Source of the DNA: Flavobacterium urocaniciphilum
GTDB taxonomy: Bacteria; Bacteroidota; Bacteroidia; Flavobacteriales; Flavobacteriaceae
Direction of reading: 5' to 3'
NCBI RefSeq assembly: GCF_900110615.1
Contig: NZ_FOEI01000001.1
Span: forward strand, 496,001-560,000
Length of the DNA stretch: 64,000 nt
Shown here: in pieces, positions 25,748-33,559 of the stretch
Layout: each line of letters begins with the position of its first letter
Position numbering within the stretch: the first letter of the stretch is position 1
Position numbers and translations under genes: made by a program
The notes under the pieces: model-generated
Seen by the model: the letters and a program-made list of their open reading frames with translations, nothing else
Told to the model about the DNA's origin: nothing
The model's database searches: none

Positions 25748-26743
25748 ATGAAATATAGTTTTCTAATTTTTCTTTTTTACTTTTCTTTTGGATTTTCTCA
25801 AACTAAAATTCCAAATATTTCTTCTGTAACTTATTTCAAATTATTTGATAGTTATGATGATGGACCATGTAATCCATTTGAAGATAAATTGGGCATGATT
25901 GTAGAAAAAAATATTAAAAATTGTGATGATTTTGTTTTTAAACTTATCGAATTTAAAGAAAAATCTTTAAAATGGAAAAAAAAAGAAACATGTTGTGTGC
26001 CAGGAAGAATTGGTTGTGGTGAAATTGAAAATAAAATAGTATATCAAATTAATGGTTTTAAAGATTCTATTTATTTTAATGTTTATGAAGATAACAGTGC
26101 TGAAATTTTTAATCTGAAAGAATATTTTGTTTTTACTGATAAAGAAAATCAAATATTAAAAACGATTACTTCACAAAAAGATATTATAGATTTTTATAAT
26201 TTTCCACATAGAAAGGTATATAGTGATTGTTCGAACACTAAAAATGATTCTATTAATAATTTTGATGTAAAAATTTTAGGAAATATAATTCAGAATAAAA
26301 CTTTCGATGAACTTTCAAAAGTATTTAATGGATTTGAATTTATAACAATTGTTAAGGATAAATATAATTTTTTCAAACCAGAGTATAAAGCTGAATTTTT
26401 AGGGGATTATTTTTATACAATTGGATTTGATTCAGATGAAAAAGCTTCATTGTTAGAAGTAAAAGAAAAATATGTTGGCAATGAAGAAGAGCAAATTTAT
26501 TCTGATGAATTTTCAATTCAAGGTATTAAAATTGGAGATAACGAAAGTATATTAATTGAGAAATATCCAAATTCAACAAAATATTTATATGAAAATAAAA
26601 AATACTTTATAAATGATGATAAATCTTATTCAGTATTTGTAAATTTTAATAGTACTATAACTTCCAACAATCCAGATAGCATAAGAAAAATTGAATTTAT
26701 AATTGAAAATGAAATTATTAAAGAAATTACAATAATATTCTAA
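25748..26743 (+). CDS. Putative secreted protein of unknown function
   Basis: This 331-residue protein begins immediately after the ppx stop codon (no gap), so it is probably co-transcribed. It has a signal peptide (1-18, ending GFSQ) and a cysteine-containing N-terminal region (DDGPCNPF, ETCCVPGRIGCGE) with five cysteines that could form disulfides. The C-terminal half resembles the repeated beta-alpha pattern of periplasmic proteins (SIQGIKIGDNESILIEKYPNS). No domain is recognised. It is richer in A+T than ppx. Its 3' end overlaps the converging gene 26740-27324 by four bases. Confidence 0.75.
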   Translation: MKYSFLIFLFYFSFGFSQTKIPNISSVTYFKLFDSYDDGPCNPFEDKLGMIVEKNIKNCDDFVFKLIEFKEKSLKWKKKETCCVPGRIGCGEIENKIVYQINGFKDSIYFNVYEDNSAEIFNLKEYFVFTDKENQILKTITSQKDIIDFYNFPHRKVYSDCSNTKNDSINNFDVKILGNIIQNKTFDELSKVFNGFEFITIVKDKYNFFKPEYKAEFLGDYFYTIGFDSDEKASLLEVKEKYVGNEEEQIYSDEFSIQGIKIGDNESILIEKYPNSTKYLYENKKYFINDDKSYSVFVNFNSTITSNNPDSIRKIEFIIENEIIKEITIIF

Positions 26744-27324
26744 AACCCAAAACACTTAATGGTATCCATAAAATAAGTATCTGGAGTTGTTTTTGTTTTA
26801 AAAATTTCAGATTCTAATTGTGGTTTTATTACAAAATTGATATCACCTGTGCTAGCTGTAATTTTTATTAAATACACTTTTTCTGTTTTTAATAAATCGA
26901 AATTTTCAGGAGTAAAATAGAAGTAACCATCTAAAATTCTAATGTTATTTTTATTTACTTCATCATATAAAATTTCATTACAAACTTCAATGTCTTGAGA
27001 GTTAATCAATTTAACTTGTTTTCCACTTGATAAATCTAAGTACATTTTTGTGTCTTTATCAATACAACTTGGAGTAATTAAATCTTTGCTTTTTTGCAAA
27101 TATTGAAAAAACAAACCAAATTGACCGTTTACACTAAATAATTTGAATGTTAAGGCTGAAGTTGTATTTCCAAAAATCATTTCATCAACTACTCGTTCTT
27201 TTGTAATTATAGTATATGTTGTGTCGTTTTTTGATTCGTTTACTTCATAATCGCAATTTTTATCTTGTGAAAATGCAATATTTGAAATAAAAAGTAATGC
27301 AACGAGTTTAAGGAATTTATTCAT
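26740..27324 (-). CDS. Putative secreted protein of unknown function
   Basis: The gene encodes about 194 residues from the ATG at 27324. An in-frame ATG at 27348 would add eight polar residues ahead of the signal peptide and overlap the upstream gene by 16 bases, so the later start is better. The signal peptide MNKFLKLVALLFISNIAFSQ is clear. The mature part has cysteines near the start (NCDYE), in the middle (SCIDKD, EVCNE) and at the end (IKCFGF), and no recognised domain. It lies eight bases downstream of the THUMP-like methyltransferase gene and probably shares its transcript. Confidence 0.75.
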   Translation of the reverse strand: MNKFLKLVALLFISNIAFSQDKNCDYEVNESKNDTTYTIITKERVVDEMIFGNTTSALTFKLFSVNGQFGLFFQYLQKSKDLITPSCIDKDTKMYLDLSSGKQVKLINSQDIEVCNEILYDEVNKNNIRILDGYFYFTPENFDLLKTEKVYLIKITASTGDINFVIKPQLESEIFKTKTTPDTYFMDTIKCFGF

Positions 27325-27332
27325 TTTGATTT

Positions 27333-28508
27333 TTATATTTTGGTGCAAATTAAAACAATTTTTTCATCATTACTGTTTGTTGTAAAAAAAGTATAAACGT
27401 TTCCTCCTTCAGAAATTTTGTATTTCTTTCTAATTTCTTCAACACTTAATGGGAAATTTCGAGTGGTTACATTCATTTTTTTACCTTCTATGTGTTTTTT
27501 CAACTCCTCTTTTTTAAATGGAATAGAAGTTTCAATTAAAAAACGTCTTCCAGAAAAGGATATCAATTTGTTATTGGTAAACAAATGAGAATGGGGATGT
27601 AGTTTGTTTATTTTTAAGCTATTACTTAACGTATCAACTAACCCCGATTTTAAAATAGCGGCATTAGGTTCGTAAAGAAATAATTCTGGTAAACCAAAAG
27701 TTGCAGGTAAATGATTTCCTAAAATAAAACTATTAGTATCTGTTTTTTCTTTTTGAATATTAGAAGAAATAATTTCAATATTTCCTGAATAATTCTTTTC
27801 TAATATCCATAAAAGTTCTTTTACTTCATTTTCAATGGCTACAATATGAATCGATTTGATGTATTTTAATTCATTAATTCCAGCTGTGATGTCCAGAATT
27901 GGAGCAGTTTTAATTAAAATATTGTTACTTTTTGTAAAATAGAAATCTATGTTTGCTGGAACATTTGGTAAACAATCTTTTAATAAAAATACTTTTCCTT
28001 TCACATCACTTCTTCGACTCGGATCGATATATATCCAATCAAAAAAAGTATCGTTATTTTCTAAATATTCAGTACTGTTTTTATCAATACAATTAATATT
28101 ATTGACATTTAGTTTTTCGTAATTATATTTTACAATTTCTGAAAGTTCAGCACTTTTTTCACAATGCGTGACGTTTTCAAAATTTTTGGAAAAATAATAA
28201 CAATCTACTCCAAATCCTCCAGTTAAATCAATAATTGATTTGCCTGAAATTAAATCAGCTTTATATTTTGCGGTAATTTCAGATGAAGTTTGTTCAATTG
28301 AAATACTTGGTGGGTAATAAATTTGTTCTGTAGTAAACCAAGTTGGGAGTTTACTTTTCGATTTATTTTTTGAAACAATTTGATTGATGATTTCTTTCCA
28401 ATCTACATCAGGAAAAGGGTTTTTCGACAAGGCTAATTTTGAAATATTAGCTTGCAATGAATTATCTATAAATTCCTGTATTTCTTTATTTAGTATAGAT
28501 AGATTCAT
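27333..28508 (-). CDS. Class I SAM-dependent methyltransferase with THUMP-like domain
   Basis: This 391-residue protein is of the PG_1098 / THUMP-like type found in Bacteroidota. The central Rossmann domain shows the SAM motif IIDLTGGFGVDCYYFSK, an acidic residue pair for the ribose (CEKSAEL) and the catalytic-type DPSRR sequence (WIYIDPSRRSD). The C-terminal domain contains the conserved SGRRFLIET and TRNFPLSVEEIRKKYKI segments. A role in RNA methylation is likely from the family; the substrate is not known. Its ATG overlaps the stop of the AI-2E family gene upstream (TAATG), indicating translational coupling. Confidence 0.88.
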   Translation of the reverse strand: MNLSILNKEIQEFIDNSLQANISKLALSKNPFPDVDWKEIINQIVSKNKSKSKLPTWFTTEQIYYPPSISIEQTSSEITAKYKADLISGKSIIDLTGGFGVDCYYFSKNFENVTHCEKSAELSEIVKYNYEKLNVNNINCIDKNSTEYLENNDTFFDWIYIDPSRRSDVKGKVFLLKDCLPNVPANIDFYFTKSNNILIKTAPILDITAGINELKYIKSIHIVAIENEVKELLWILEKNYSGNIEIISSNIQKEKTDTNSFILGNHLPATFGLPELFLYEPNAAILKSGLVDTLSNSLKINKLHPHSHLFTNNKLISFSGRRFLIETSIPFKKEELKKHIEGKKMNVTTRNFPLSVEEIRKKYKISEGGNVYTFFTTNSNDEKIVLICTKI

Positions 28509-29596
28509 TATAAACTTCTAGTTAAAACCTGAATGAATTTATTTTTAGGATAAAATTCTTTTAAAATTACCTTTATAGAAGTATAAAGTGGAATGGCTAT
28601 AATCATACCTACAATTCCTAATAAAGTACCTGAAATAATAGTAACTAAGAAAATTTCTAAAGGATGTGAATTGGTGCTTTTTGAAAAAATTATGGGCTGA
28701 CTAATATTATTGTCAATAGCTTGCACAATTAAGTAACCAACTATTACATATAAAGTTGTTGGTAAAATTACGGTTTGAAAATCTTGATTGATATGTCCTA
28801 ACATTGTTAAAAAAGCAGTCATGATACAAGCGATTATTGGACCTACATAAGGAATGATGTTTAATATTGCACCCAATAATGCAATAACAAATGCATTTTC
28901 AACTCCAAATATTAATAAAACTACTAAGTATAAAATAAAAACTGTTAGTAATTGCAAAAATAACCCAATTGTATATTTAGCTAACATGCTTTTTATTCTT
29001 AATAAAGAAGCTAATATTCTCCATTTTTGCTTAGCTGGTAAAACTGATTTTAAATTTTGTGTTACTAATTTTTGATCTTTTAATAAAAAGAAGCATATAA
29101 AAAACACAGAGAAAAATGCCATTCCGAAATTACCAATGGAACTAATTATGGTGTTTACTATATCGGCAATGAAATTAAAATTTAACGATTTAGATATTTT
29201 TTCAATATTAATATAGTTTCTATAATTGATATTATGACCTTGCAGCCAAGTATCAACATTATTAACAAATAAAATATAATTTGATTCTAATGAATTTACA
29301 TCCAATAAAGAAAGATTTTTACTTTGATTTAAAAGCAATGGAATAAATAACATAATTATTCCAAAAGCCAATAAAATAAAAAAGGATAAAGAAATTATTA
29401 TAGCTAAAATAGGTTTTATTTTTAATTTTTTTTGTAGAAAATTAGAAATTGGTTCTGCCATGAAACTTAATAATACTGCACAAACTACATATATAATTAT
29501 AGTAGAAATGGAATAAAGTAAATAACCACTAACAGCAATACTTAAAAGTATAAAAATTGTTCTAAGTAATGCGTTTGAAATTTCTTTAGTTTGCAT
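28508..29596 (-). CDS. AI-2E family transporter (PerM/UPF0118)
   Basis: This 362-residue inner-membrane protein has about eight predicted helices. It has the family's paired N-terminal hydrophobic segments, a soluble loop at about 85-150, and the conserved GAILNIIPYVGPIIACI and ISGTLLGIVGMIIAIPLYTSIK stretches. Members have been linked to autoinducer-2 export, sodium/proton exchange and permease-like functions; none can be chosen here. The stop codon overlaps the ATG of the methyltransferase gene. A promoter overlaps the terminator of the gene upstream (29610-29652). Confidence 0.9.
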   Translation of the reverse strand: MQTKEISNALLRTIFILLSIAVSGYLLYSISTIIIYVVCAVLLSFMAEPISNFLQKKLKIKPILAIIISLSFFILLAFGIIMLFIPLLLNQSKNLSLLDVNSLESNYILFVNNVDTWLQGHNINYRNYINIEKISKSLNFNFIADIVNTIISSIGNFGMAFFSVFFICFFLLKDQKLVTQNLKSVLPAKQKWRILASLLRIKSMLAKYTIGLFLQLLTVFILYLVVLLIFGVENAFVIALLGAILNIIPYVGPIIACIMTAFLTMLGHINQDFQTVILPTTLYVIVGYLIVQAIDNNISQPIIFSKSTNSHPLEIFLVTIISGTLLGIVGMIIAIPLYTSIKVILKEFYPKNKFIQVLTRSL

Positions 29597-29609
29597 AGTC
29601 TATTTTTAA

Positions 29610-29640
29610 CAAATATAAAAAATCCCGAAAAGCTTTTCAA
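29610..29640 (-). promoter_or_regulatory. Promoter of the AI-2E/methyltransferase operon
   Basis: On the minus strand, TTG (29640-29638) and TATATTTG (29617-29610) are spaced by 20 bases, matching the phylum consensus. The leader would be only about ten bases. The -33 element lies in the loop of the preceding terminator. Confidence 0.65.
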
Positions 29641-29652
29641 CTATTCGGGATT
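29612..29652 (-). terminator. Terminator of the M43 protease gene
   Basis: AATCCCGAA (29621-29629) pairs with TTCGGGATT (29644-29652), a 9 bp stem. On the minus strand it is followed by TTTTTATAT. The loop contains a small palindrome (GAAAAGCTTTTC). Confidence 0.8.
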
Positions 29653-29675
29653 AATTTAATTATTTATTTATTCAA

Positions 29676-30626
29676 TTATCTGAAAGAAGCTCTAGAACCT
29701 CCAACAGCAAAAATTGCTAACATTCTAGATTTTTGTCCGTTTGAGAACATATACATACCTCTATCGTCTGTGTAATCCATGTAGTTCATATACATTTCAA
29801 GTGGTGTACCTGAACAAGTACTTCTGTGTCCAACAGCTGGAACTCCATAGTTTGCAGTATTGTGTACTGGTGTATCAGAAACTAAATCTGAACCACAAGT
29901 AGCATCTCCCCAAATGTGACGTAAGTTCATCCAGTGTCCAACTTCGTGAGTAGCTGTTCTACCTAAGTTAAATGGATAAGTTGCAGTACCAGTTGTTCCT
30001 AAATACTTAGAATCAATTACAACACCATCAGTTGCAGATGAACCACCAGGGAATTGAGCATATCCTAAAATTCCACCTCCAATTGTACAAACCCATAAGT
30101 TTAATTTAGTAGTTGGAGAAGTAGGATTTAATCCTCCTTGAGTTGATTTTTTCATTGCGTCATTAGTTCCCCAAGAAGTCTTAGTAGTAGATTTTCTGAT
30201 TACTTGGTCTAATACGAAACGAATTCCAACATTAGCTCTTACACTGCTGTAAGGGTTGTTTGCTGTATTATAATCTGAGTTTTGAGCATTAAAATCTTTG
30301 TTTAATACATCAATTTGAGATTGTAATTGAGCTAATGAAATGTTTTCAGCTGTAGTTCTATATAATACATTAAATACAACTGGAATTTCTAAAACTCCAT
30401 TTACAATTCTACCTTGCTCAATAGCTTGAGCCGCTTTTAATTCAAAATCTTCCATTCTTCTTGCTAAAGAAGGGTCTGCTGCTAATTGTTCTTTTAAATG
30501 TTCGTCAGAGTAGCAACCTCTTTTTCCAGCAACTTCACTTGTAGTTAATTCTGTAGTAGCGTCTTCTTGTTTGTTACAAGAAAATAATAAACTTACAATT
30601 GCAAGTGATAAAATGATTTTTTTCAT
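29676..30626 (-). CDS. M43-family zinc metalloprotease lipoprotein (pappalysin-like)
   Basis: This 316-residue protein begins with a lipoprotein signal (MKKIILSLAIVSLLFSC, lipobox cysteine at 17). The extended zinc motif HEVGHWMNLRH is at residues 227-237, with catalytic E228 and ligands H227, H231 and H237, followed by WGD. The Met-turn is visible in MNYMDYTDD. The paired cysteines seen in cytophagalysin/ulilysin-type enzymes are present (CTIGGG, TCGSD, STCSGT). No T9SS sorting tail follows the catalytic domain, so it should be membrane-anchored by lipid rather than exported by T9SS. It is a single gene with its own terminator. Confidence 0.94.
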   Translation of the reverse strand: MKKIILSLAIVSLLFSCNKQEDATTELTTSEVAGKRGCYSDEHLKEQLAADPSLARRMEDFELKAAQAIEQGRIVNGVLEIPVVFNVLYRTTAENISLAQLQSQIDVLNKDFNAQNSDYNTANNPYSSVRANVGIRFVLDQVIRKSTTKTSWGTNDAMKKSTQGGLNPTSPTTKLNLWVCTIGGGILGYAQFPGGSSATDGVVIDSKYLGTTGTATYPFNLGRTATHEVGHWMNLRHIWGDATCGSDLVSDTPVHNTANYGVPAVGHRSTCSGTPLEMYMNYMDYTDDRGMYMFSNGQKSRMLAIFAVGGSRASFR

Positions 30627-31026
30627 AAATAAAAATGTTTGTTGGTTAGTGATGCAATATTATATATTTTTATTGATATTTTAAAATTTTAAACATTTCG
30701 TTGACTATTTGTTACAAAAATATATTATTATTTGTCATATTCTTTTTTATTTTCTTTATTTAATAAAGTCTTTATTTATAGGCTTTTGATGAATTTATTT
30801 TTTATTTTTTGTAAGTATTGATAAGTCTGAAAATTATTAAATTTTAACAAAACTTTAACATTTGTAGAAATGAAAATGCAGCATTATTTGTAATTGTAAA
30901 TTGATAAATCATCAAAATAAAACGCTATTTTTTAATAATTAGCTAAAAAAAACAAAAAATGATTGATTTTTAAGGTTTTAGTTAAATTGTATTTTTAGAA
31001 CTAAAAACAATTTAATTTTTGTAAGA
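30627..31026. other. Gene-free AT-rich region
   Basis: The region is 400 bp without an ORF. It should hold the promoter of the M43 gene, with TATTTTTG on the minus strand at 30722-30715 as the best -7 candidate (leader about 85 bases). I see no repeat or RNA gene in the rest. Confidence 0.5.
30715..30722 (-). promoter_or_regulatory. Putative -7 box of the M43 protease gene
   Basis: The minus strand reads TATTTTTG, fitting TAnnTTTG. No matching TTG is found about 20 bases upstream. Confidence 0.35.
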
Positions 31027-31668
31027 TTAATTAGAGAAAACGTAGTTGATAATATTTGCTCCCATTTTAAGTGCTTTTTCTCTAACAGCTAATGGATCAT
31101 TGTGAACTTCAGGACTTTCCCAACCATCACCTAAATCACATTCATAAGTATATAAAAGCGCTAATCTATTTTCGATAAAAATTCCAAAGGCTTGAGGTTG
31201 TTTATTATCGTGTTCATGGATTTTTGGTAATCCATTTGGAAAAGAATACGGAGTTTGAAATATCTGATGTGTTTTTGGAATTTCAACTAATTCATTATCA
31301 GGATATAATTTTTTAATCTCTTTTCTTATGTATTCATCCATACCGTAATTATCATCAATATGTAAAAATCCACCAGCGTTTAAATAATTTCTTAAATTTT
31401 GTACATCATTATTATTGAAAATAACATTTCCATGTCCGGTCATGTGTACAAATGGGTACAAGAATAATTCAGCGCTTCCCACATCAACCGAATTTACTTT
31501 AGTGTTTAATTTAGTATTGATATTCTGATTACAAAATTTAACCAAATTAGGTAATGAAGTTGGATTGGCATACCAATCGCCACCGCCTGAATATTTCAAC
31601 ACAGCAATTTCTTGGCTAAATCCAAAATTGAAAATCAATAAAAAAATAATGACTTTAAGTTTATTCAT
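31027..31668 (-). CDS. DUF4159 domain-containing secreted protein
   Basis: This 213-residue protein has a signal peptide (1-19, ending FGFSQ). The body matches DUF4159: LKYSGGGDWYANPTSL, FVHMTGHGNV, LNAGGFLHIDDNYGMDEY and YECDLGDGWE. The fold is related to class I glutamine amidotransferase-like proteins, but no catalytic triad is evident. DUF4159 proteins in other bacteria occur with aerotolerance (Bat) genes; here the neighbour is rsmE, which it overlaps by eight bases, so co-transcription is likely but functional linkage is doubtful. Confidence 0.88.
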   Translation of the reverse strand: MNKLKVIIFLLIFNFGFSQEIAVLKYSGGGDWYANPTSLPNLVKFCNQNINTKLNTKVNSVDVGSAELFLYPFVHMTGHGNVIFNNNDVQNLRNYLNAGGFLHIDDNYGMDEYIRKEIKKLYPDNELVEIPKTHQIFQTPYSFPNGLPKIHEHDNKQPQAFGIFIENRLALLYTYECDLGDGWESPEVHNDPLAVREKALKMGANIINYVFSN

Positions 31669-32365
31669 TTTTTAGTACGATTGTATGGCAAGCAACTAAT
31701 GCAGCTGTTTCTGTTCTTAATCTTGTGTTACCCAAAGTTACAGGAATAAATCCATTTTCTAATGCTAATTTAATTTCTTTTGAAGAAAAATCGCCTTCCG
31801 GACCAATTAATATAGTAACCGCTTCATTTTTTTGAATTTCATTTGAAAAAGATTTTTTATCTGTTTCTTCACAATGTGCAATGAATTTCTGTCCAGTTCT
31901 ATTTCTCTTTACGAATTCTGAAAAATGTATGGGTTCATTTATGATTGGTAAATAATATTGATTCGATTGTTTTACTGCCGATTGAATAATTTTTTCAGCA
32001 CGATCTATTTTATATACTTTTCGTTCTGAATGATCACATATAATAGGTGTGATTTCATGAAGTCCAATTTCAGTAGCTTTTTCTAAAAACCATTCTAAAC
32101 GATCATTCATTTTAGTGGGTGCAACCACAATATGAGTTCTGAAAGTGTTTGGTTCAAAAAATTGTTCATCTATAATTTTAACTTCACATTTCTTTTCTAA
32201 AGCCAATGAAATTTCGGAAACAAATAAATAACCTATACCATTTGTAATGTGAATTTTATCACCTTCTTGTTTACGTAATACTTTAATTATATGTTTGCTT
32301 TCTTCTTTATCAAAAGTAAACGATTTATCTCCAGATTTTATGTCAGAATTATAGAATAATTGCAT
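31661..32365 (-). CDS. rsmE: 16S rRNA (uracil(1498)-N(3))-methyltransferase RsmE
   Basis: RsmE methylates N3 of U1498 in 16S rRNA. The chosen start, ATG at 32365 (MQLFYN), gives 234 residues; an ATG at 32380 would add MNFNT and overlap the tsaD stop. The N-terminal PUA-like domain shows HIIKVLRKQEGDKIHITNG. The SPOUT/trefoil-knot domain shows ATEIGLHEITPI, SNQYYLP, ILIGPEGDFSSKE and LGNTRLRTETAAL, which are diagnostic. The gene follows tsaD by four bases and overlaps the DUF4159 gene. Confidence 0.95.
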   Translation of the reverse strand: MQLFYNSDIKSGDKSFTFDKEESKHIIKVLRKQEGDKIHITNGIGYLFVSEISLALEKKCEVKIIDEQFFEPNTFRTHIVVAPTKMNDRLEWFLEKATEIGLHEITPIICDHSERKVYKIDRAEKIIQSAVKQSNQYYLPIINEPIHFSEFVKRNRTGQKFIAHCEETDKKSFSNEIQKNEAVTILIGPEGDFSSKEIKLALENGFIPVTLGNTRLRTETAALVACHTIVLKNE

Positions 32366-32369
32366 AGTA

Positions 32370-33392
32370 TTAAAATTCAATTCGTGCTTTAGAAACCACT
32401 TCAGATGTACTGAAATTTTTCTCTAAAAAGTTATAATATCCAACAATACCAATCATTGCTGCGTTGTCTGTGGTGTATTCGAATTTAGGAATATATGTTT
32501 TCCATCCGTATTTTGTTTCGGCTTCTTTCAATGTATTTCGAATACCAGAATTGGCAGAAACACCACCTCCAATTGTTATTTGTTTAATTCCTGTTTCAGC
32601 AACAGCTAACTTCAATTTATCCATTAAAATTTGAATAATGGTATATTGTATCGAAGCACAAATATCATTAATGTTTTCTTCAATGAAATTCGGATTCTCA
32701 GCTACATTTTTCTGAATAAAATATAAAATTTGCGTTTTTAATCCGCTAAAACTAAAATTCAACCCATCCACTTTTGGTTTGGTAAATGGAAAGGCTTTCG
32801 GATTTCCTAATTGTGCATATTTGTCAATTAGTGGCCCGCCAGGATAGGGAAGTCCTAATATTTTAGCACTTTTATCAAAAGCTTCACCAACTGCATCATC
32901 GGTAGTTTCTCCAATAATTTCTAAATCAAAAAAACTCGAAACTTTAATAATTTGTGTATGACCACCTGAAATAGTTAAAGCAATAAAAGGAAAAGTTGGT
33001 TTATCGTAACCTTCTTCATCAATGAAATGTGCTAAAACATGCGCTTTCATATGATTCACTGCAATCAATGGAATATTTAAACCTAAGCTCAACGATTTTG
33101 CAAAACTGCCACCTACTAATAATGAACCCATTAAACCAGGGCCTTGAGTAAATGCAATATTTGATAAATCACTTTTAGAAATTCCAGCTTTTTTAATTGC
33201 CATTTCCACAACAGGAACAATATTTTGTTGATGTGCTCTTGAAGCTAACTCAGGAACAACACCACCATATTCTTCATGAACTTTTTGTCCAGCAACAATA
33301 TTTGACAATACTTTATCGTTGCATAAAACTGCTGCAGAAGTATCGTCGCAAGAGCTTTCTATCGCTAAAGTGTAAATATTTGTGGTTTTCAT
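32370..33392 (-). CDS. tsaD: tRNA N6-adenosine threonylcarbamoyltransferase TsaD
   Basis: TsaD transfers the threonylcarbamoyl group to A37 of ANN-decoding tRNAs as part of the TsaBDE complex. From the ATG at 33392 (MKTTNIYTLAIESSCDDTS) the protein has 340 residues; an upstream ATG at 33404 adds four unconserved residues. The iron-binding HMKAH motif, GPGLMGSLLVG, SGGHTQI and GGGVSAN segments of the Kae1/TsaD family are present. It heads the minus-strand operon tsaD-rsmE-DUF4159 and is divergent from tamB, an arrangement common in Flavobacteria. Confidence 0.96.
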   Translation of the reverse strand: MKTTNIYTLAIESSCDDTSAAVLCNDKVLSNIVAGQKVHEEYGGVVPELASRAHQQNIVPVVEMAIKKAGISKSDLSNIAFTQGPGLMGSLLVGGSFAKSLSLGLNIPLIAVNHMKAHVLAHFIDEEGYDKPTFPFIALTISGGHTQIIKVSSFFDLEIIGETTDDAVGEAFDKSAKILGLPYPGGPLIDKYAQLGNPKAFPFTKPKVDGLNFSFSGLKTQILYFIQKNVAENPNFIEENINDICASIQYTIIQILMDKLKLAVAETGIKQITIGGGVSANSGIRNTLKEAETKYGWKTYIPKFEYTTDNAAMIGIVGYYNFLEKNFSTSEVVSKARIEF

Positions 33393-33423
33393 AATATTAG
33401 GCATGAAATTTGGTGTGTAACTA

Positions 33424-33455
33424 TTGTAAATGTCCTACAAAATTGCTTATTTTTG
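33424..33455 (+). promoter_or_regulatory. Predicted promoter of tamB
   Basis: TTG (33424-33426) and TATTTTTG (33448-33455) are spaced by 21 bases. The predicted transcript start near 33462 leaves room for a tamB start anywhere from 33497 onward. Confidence 0.55.
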
Positions 33456-33559
33456 TTTCTATAAGCAAATAATTTTACATTTTGTTTTAAAATTAAATAA
33501 CTACGCCTATTAAATCGGTAAAGAAAATATTAGTTCGTTCCTTAATCGGAATACTACTT

